A model generated the notes under the pieces. The model was given only the letters and a program-made list of their open reading frames with translations, did not search any database and was not told the origin of the DNA. DNA of 9,535 bases. It comes from Actinomycetes bacterium (GTDB lineage Bacteria; Actinomycetota; Actinomycetes; Propionibacteriales; Propionibacteriaceae). Where the stretch lies: assembly GCA_023387135.1 (NCBI GenBank), contig JAEWIK010000026.1, forward strand, positions 1 to 9,535, in the 5' to 3' direction. Positions 6,801-9,535 of this stretch are shown here, in pieces; the stretch's first letter is position 1; every line of letters begins with the position of its first letter. The position numbers and the translations under genes were made by a program.

Positions 6801-7990
6801 ATCGGCTCCGCCCGGAACTCCCGCACTCGTCCTGCCCGGGCCGCGGCGGCGGCTACTGTCGCGCAGAACCAACCCAGCGGGATGGACAGCAAGGGCTCGG
6901 CCAGTCCCATCGTGACCAGCGCGAGGAAGATCAGCAGACCCCAGGCCGGCGCCGGTGAGTCGCTCGTCAGGCCCGAGATGCCCCGCACTGCGAGCAGCCC
7001 GAGGACGAGGAACGCCGCCGTCGCCCCTAGAAGCCCGAGTTGTGGCAGCACGTCGATCAGCAGATTGTGCCCGTGGAAGAACGGTTGGCCCGCGTAGGCC
7101 CCCGTGCGCTCGGACCACATCTTTCGCAGCACGTCGGAGCCGTCGAGCGGCCACCAGCTGTACCGCCAGACGGCACCGAACCCGTAGCCGGTGAGGGGAG
7201 CTTGCAGCGACGTGCCCACCACGATCTCCCAGATTCCGAACCTGCCGGTGAAGTCCGGGCTCTTCCCGAGCAGCGCCAGCAGACGTCCCCGGTTGAGCAA
7301 CGCGGCGATTCCTCCCAGCACCAGGGCGGCAGCAACTGTCGCCCAGCCGAGCGCGAGCGAACGGCCCCGGAGCCTGCGGAGGAACAGGATCGTGAGCCAG
7401 CCGACCAGGACGCAGGCCGCGCCCACCTGCCCTGTCGCGGCCGGGGCGATCGCCACGCCGACGACATTGACCGCGATGGTGAGGTACGCCTCCGCTCTCG
7501 ACCGCTTCGTTTCCGGCCTGCGCATCAGGGCCGCCGTGAGGGCGAGGACGACCGAGTAGGCCACGATCCCGCGGTGCCCGTGCACCCCGAGGGCTGTCCC
7601 GGAATAGAGCAGCCCGTGGCCGAACCTGATGGGGTCGACGAGCAGGGAGATCAGCGTGGCGAGGACGACCAGCACACCACCCCAGGCGAATCCACGCAGC
7701 AGGGTTCCGGTGTCGGCCTGTGCCGCACAAATGCCGGCGAAGAGTGCAATCCATGCGTAGAGCAGGGTCATCCTGACGGTGTCGGCAGGAGTGATTGACC
7801 AGAGCACGCTCACCGCGCAGAGTCCGAGGTACAGGGCAGAGGCCCAGGGGACTCGAGGCAGCACCACCCGTCGCCTGTCGACGAGCAGCGCGATCCCCGT
7901 GACCAATGCCAGCGCGACCATGGACCTCGGGAAGTCGGGGATCAGCAGGCGGGGGTTGGAAATCTGGAAGTAGGCCACCGCGATGAGCAC
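6794..7990 (-). CDS. O-antigen ligase/polymerase family membrane protein (Wzy_C, WaaL-like)
   Basis: 398 residues from the GTG at 7990, ending in TAA at 6794-6796. About eleven hydrophobic helices flank one large outer loop (about 232-308). That loop holds the family's signature elements: FTGRFGIWE (247-255, with Arg250), PLTGYGFGAVW (265-275) and HGHNLLIDVLPQLGLLG (306-322), whose HN corresponds to the conserved His region of WaaL ligases. AATGQVG at 184-190 matches the preceding Ser/Thr-Gly motif. WaaL-type enzymes move polymer from undecaprenyl diphosphate to an acceptor; relatives polymerise repeat units. In an organism that probably lacks LPS the acceptor is unknown. The start is doubtful: no ribosome site precedes 7990, and the frame stays open upstream to a TGA at 8126-8128 with no ATG, GTG, TTG or CTG. 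A GGGAGG at 8076-8081 is correctly spaced to a TTA codon at 8066-8068, which would add 26 residues. Confidence 0.82.
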   Translation of the reverse strand: MLIAVAYFQISNPRLLIPDFPRSMVALALVTGIALLVDRRRVVLPRVPWASALYLGLCAVSVLWSITPADTVRMTLLYAWIALFAGICAAQADTGTLLRGFAWGGVLVVLATLISLLVDPIRFGHGLLYSGTALGVHGHRGIVAYSVVLALTAALMRRPETKRSRAEAYLTIAVNVVGVAIAPAATGQVGAACVLVGWLTILFLRRLRGRSLALGWATVAAALVLGGIAALLNRGRLLALLGKSPDFTGRFGIWEIVVGTSLQAPLTGYGFGAVWRYSWWPLDGSDVLRKMWSERTGAYAGQPFFHGHNLLIDVLPQLGLLGATAAFLVLGLLAVRGISGLTSDSPAPAWGLLIFLALVTMGLAEPLLSIPLGWFCATVAAAAARAGRVREFRAEPIQ

Positions 7991-8321
7991 CGACCAGCCA
8001 AGAGCGCGCCAACTGCCCGCTCGCGCAGGTTCGCCGCGGTTCTCCCAGTGCTGAATCGCAGCGCGTAACCCCGAGCCTCCCTGCCGCGGGTCGGCGGCCC
8101 TGATGCCTGACGTGGGCTTTCCCTCTCACTTGTTGAGCGCTGCACTCGCTTCGCCCAGACTGGCTGATCCTGTCAGGAGAGCGTATCGGGACCGCCGGCC
8201 TTCCTCGGCATGGCGGTCGCGAAGGCACGGGGGCCGCTTTCCACCGGACGGGCGGCGGGCGGTCGGCTGTGCGTAGGATGTGGCCTGGATCTAGGCGTCT
8301 CGAACAAAGGGGCAGCGCTCC
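7991..8321. promoter_or_regulatory. Divergent intergenic region between the ligase and the small membrane protein
   Basis: 331 bases lie upstream of both flanking genes. The part from 7991 to about 8125 may in fact be translated on the minus strand as the ligase N-terminus. Further on, 8190-8196 and 8212-8218 form a perfect 7-bp inverted repeat (GACCGCC/GGCGGTC) with a 15-base loop, a possible operator or hairpin without a T-tract. TAGGAT at 8274-8279 is a plausible -10 box for the plus-strand unit, about 40 bases before its ATG, but no -35 element is evident. No separate gene is supported here. Confidence 0.4.
8076..8081 (-). promoter_or_regulatory. Shine-Dalgarno-like GGGAGG upstream of the annotated ligase start
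   Basis: Read on the minus strand, GGGAGG ends seven bases before the TTA codon at 8066-8068, in frame with the ligase. It is the best ribosome-binding sequence upstream of this gene and lies 85 bases before the first canonical start, the GTG at 7990. It argues that the native start is, or was, at 8068. Confidence 0.4.
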
Positions 8322-8822
8322 ATGAGGAACCTGCGGGGCAAGAGTGCCGCGCTACTGGGAGTTGCGGCGTTGGCGCTGCTGGCACTCCTGGTTCTCGGCA
8401 TCATTCAGGGCAGGTACGACACGCTGCTGGTCGGGGTGATCGCTTTCGTCGCGGTGGTCTTCGCCTCGCAGTCGCAGGCCACCGGCGTCCAGAAGTCGAT
8501 CGACAAGCTCGCCAAGAACGCGTCCCGGATCGCCCAGGTGGCCGACGGGGTGGCGCGGCTGGAAGACACCGTGACGTCGTCGCCGCGGATGCTCGAGGGC
8601 AGCCAGGAGCGGCAGATCGCCGAGACAGCTGCGCGCTTCGACTGGCTGGCCCGCAAGCACACCGAACAGGCCGAGCGGCTCGACGCTTTCACCAGGGAAC
8701 TCGATGCCGCCCTCGCGAGGCAGCGCGAGGAGATCCTCACGCTGCTGCGGCCCGAGGGCTCGGCTCCGACGGCTCGCATCGTCGAACCGGACGGCAGCGG
8801 GACTGCCGGACCGGAGCTGTGA
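8322..8822 (+). CDS. Small two-helix membrane protein with long helical C-terminal tail, function unknown
   Basis: 166 residues. A short basic N-terminus (MRNLRGK) is followed by two hydrophobic helices at about 9-28 and 33-50, separated by a tight turn (QGRYD). By the positive-inside rule both ends should be cytoplasmic. From about 52 to 145 the sequence is charged, rich in Ala, Arg, Glu, Gln and Leu, with no proline except one near 88, and is predicted to be an extended helix or coiled coil. A proline- and glycine-containing tail ends the protein. I do not recognise a named family. The ATG has AAAGGGG at 8306-8312, nine bases upstream. The stop overlaps the GTG of the next gene (GTGA), so the protein is probably made together with that glycosyltransferase and may anchor or organise it at the membrane; that role is inference. 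The antisense frame here lacks protein-like composition. Confidence 0.75.
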   Translation: MRNLRGKSAALLGVAALALLALLVLGIIQGRYDTLLVGVIAFVAVVFASQSQATGVQKSIDKLAKNASRIAQVADGVARLEDTVTSSPRMLEGSQERQIAETAARFDWLARKHTEQAERLDAFTRELDAALARQREEILTLLRPEGSAPTARIVEPDGSGTAGPEL

Positions 8823-9535
8823 CAACGCCGGGAGTCCTCCGCGTCCAGCGTGAGTACGTGCGTCGCCAGTGGCCGCTGTACAGGTACGCGCTGTCCAACG
8901 GGCTGGCCACCGCCGACGACGTCTTCGCGCGAGCCGCCACCCAGGACCGGTACTCGGCCGAGGAACTGGCGGCGCTCGTCACACGGCTGCTCGCCGACGG
9001 CGACGCCGCCGAACTGCGCTCCCTCATGCGCGGCCTGAGGGCGGGCTCGTTCAGGTACCTCGTCTCGCTGCAGGCCAACCAGCCGCAGCGTCCCGACCGT
9101 GAGGCGGACGCCGCCGCCCTGCTGGAGGCGATGGTCCTGCACGGCAGCCGGGGCGCGCTGACGGAGTTCGAGCGGGAGACCCTCCTCGACCTGCTGGCGG
9201 CGCAGCGCAGGAGCGACGACCTCGAGAAGTACCTGCACCTCCTCGGACGCGGGCACGCGCCCTTCCCGCAGCGCGAGCTGCTGCGGGCGAACGCGTCCCA
9301 CCCCTTCGCGACGGGCAGGGAGGACGCCGCCTCGCCGGGTGTCGCCGCCTGGCTGCGGCGGTTCAACTGGATGCTCGTCCGCGAAGGTCTCGAACCCATC
9401 GACCTCGCCCCGGGCGACGAGGCGCCGCTCGACAGGCTGCTCTGCGCCCCGTCCGGGCTGGTGGAGGACGGACCGCTGGTGAGCGTGATAGTCCCCACCC
9501 ACGATCCTGGCCCGAGCCTCACCACGGCACTGGAG
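8819..9535 (+). CDS. GT2 family glycosyltransferase with long N-terminal extension, 3' end outside window
   Basis: The frame is open from the GTG at 8819 to the window edge, giving 239 residues with no stop. Residues 1 to about 218 are a mostly helical, Arg/Leu/Ala-rich region of unknown fold, including AEELAALVTRLLADGDAAELRS-type helical stretches. At 221 the start of a GT-A domain appears: VSVIVPTHDPGPSL, the first strand and loop of GT2 glycosyltransferases such as those in Pfam Glycos_transf_2. The DXD motif and the rest would lie downstream. GT2 enzymes use nucleotide sugars to extend lipid-linked glycans, teichoic-acid-like polymers or proteins. The GTG overlaps the previous stop by 4 nt and the nearby GGAG (8813-8816) is too close to act well, so translation probably depends on coupling. 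Family assignment rests on about 19 residues of the catalytic domain, hence moderate certainty. Confidence 0.72.
   Translation, partial: MTTPGVLRVQREYVRRQWPLYRYALSNGLATADDVFARAATQDRYSAEELAALVTRLLADGDAAELRSLMRGLRAGSFRYLVSLQANQPQRPDREADAAALLEAMVLHGSRGALTEFERETLLDLLAAQRRSDDLEKYLHLLGRGHAPFPQRELLRANASHPFATGREDAASPGVAAWLRRFNWMLVREGLEPIDLAPGDEAPLDRLLCAPSGLVEDGPLVSVIVPTHDPGPSLTTALE

Noticed and set aside
8066..8068. TTA codon as a bldA-type regulatory codon
   Set aside because: It was considered because rare TTA codons regulate genes in Streptomyces, but the codon lies before the first canonical start and the organism is not shown to be a Streptomyces.
5988..8228. A very long (746-residue) minus-strand open frame
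   Set aside because: It runs antisense to the sugar-phosphate transferase and out of frame through the ligase. Its product is Arg/Gly/Pro-rich with no domain, as expected from GC-biased codon positions. The real genes in both halves have clear family motifs.
8405..9502. A 365-residue minus-strand frame opposite the last two genes
   Set aside because: Its composition is Arg/Gly/Gln/Ser-rich without helices or motifs, while the plus strand gives a membrane protein and a GT2 start with overlapping GTGA.
1..9535. CRISPR arrays, tRNA/rRNA genes, insertion sequences, attachment sites
   Set aside because: On reading both strands I found no spaced direct repeats, no cloverleaf-like sequence, no transposase or integrase, and no flanking target-site duplications.

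Overview
The window is a stretch of high-GC DNA with dense coding and frequent GTG/TTG starts, typical of an actinomycete (Actinomycetota). No taxonomic marker gene is present, so genus cannot be given. It is the interior of a cell-surface polysaccharide locus: eight protein genes, the first truncated at its 5' end and the last at its 3' end. I see no rRNA, tRNA, CRISPR array, insertion sequence or transposase.

Layout. (1) Bases 1-2582, plus strand: the C-terminal end of a probable Wzx-type flippase, an extended-SDR epimerase resembling dTDP-L-rhamnose 4-epimerases, and a CgeB-like GT-B glycosyltransferase whose GTG overlaps the epimerase stop. (2) Bases 2595-4976, minus strand: a multi-pass Wzy-like repeat-unit polymerase followed 6 nt later by a polysialyltransferase-like glycosyltransferase. 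(3) Bases 4977-5255: a divergent intergenic region. (4) Bases 5256-6800, plus: a polyprenyl-phosphate sugar-1-phosphate transferase, the initiating enzyme. (5) Bases 6794-7990, minus: a Wzy_C/WaaL-type O-antigen ligase or polymerase, overlapping the previous gene tail to tail. (6) Bases 7991-8321: a second divergent intergenic region. (7) Bases 8322-9535, plus: a small two-helix membrane protein with a long helical tail, translationally coupled to a GT2 glycosyltransferase that carries about 220 residues ahead of its catalytic domain. This last gene has no stop inside the window.

Taken together the genes cover a Wzx/Wzy-type pathway. A sugar-1-phosphate is loaded on undecaprenyl phosphate, glycosyltransferases build the repeat unit (perhaps with a 6-deoxy-L-talose residue supplied by the epimerase), the flippase exports it, the polymerase links repeats, and a WaaL-like enzyme polymerises a second polymer or transfers the product. 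The polymer itself cannot be named from the sequence. I do not see a wholly new system. The best points for a second look are the polysialyltransferase-like enzyme, the ligase start (a good Shine-Dalgarno faces a TTA codon), the N-terminally extended GT2 with its coupled membrane partner, and the alternating strand arrangement with almost no room for terminators.
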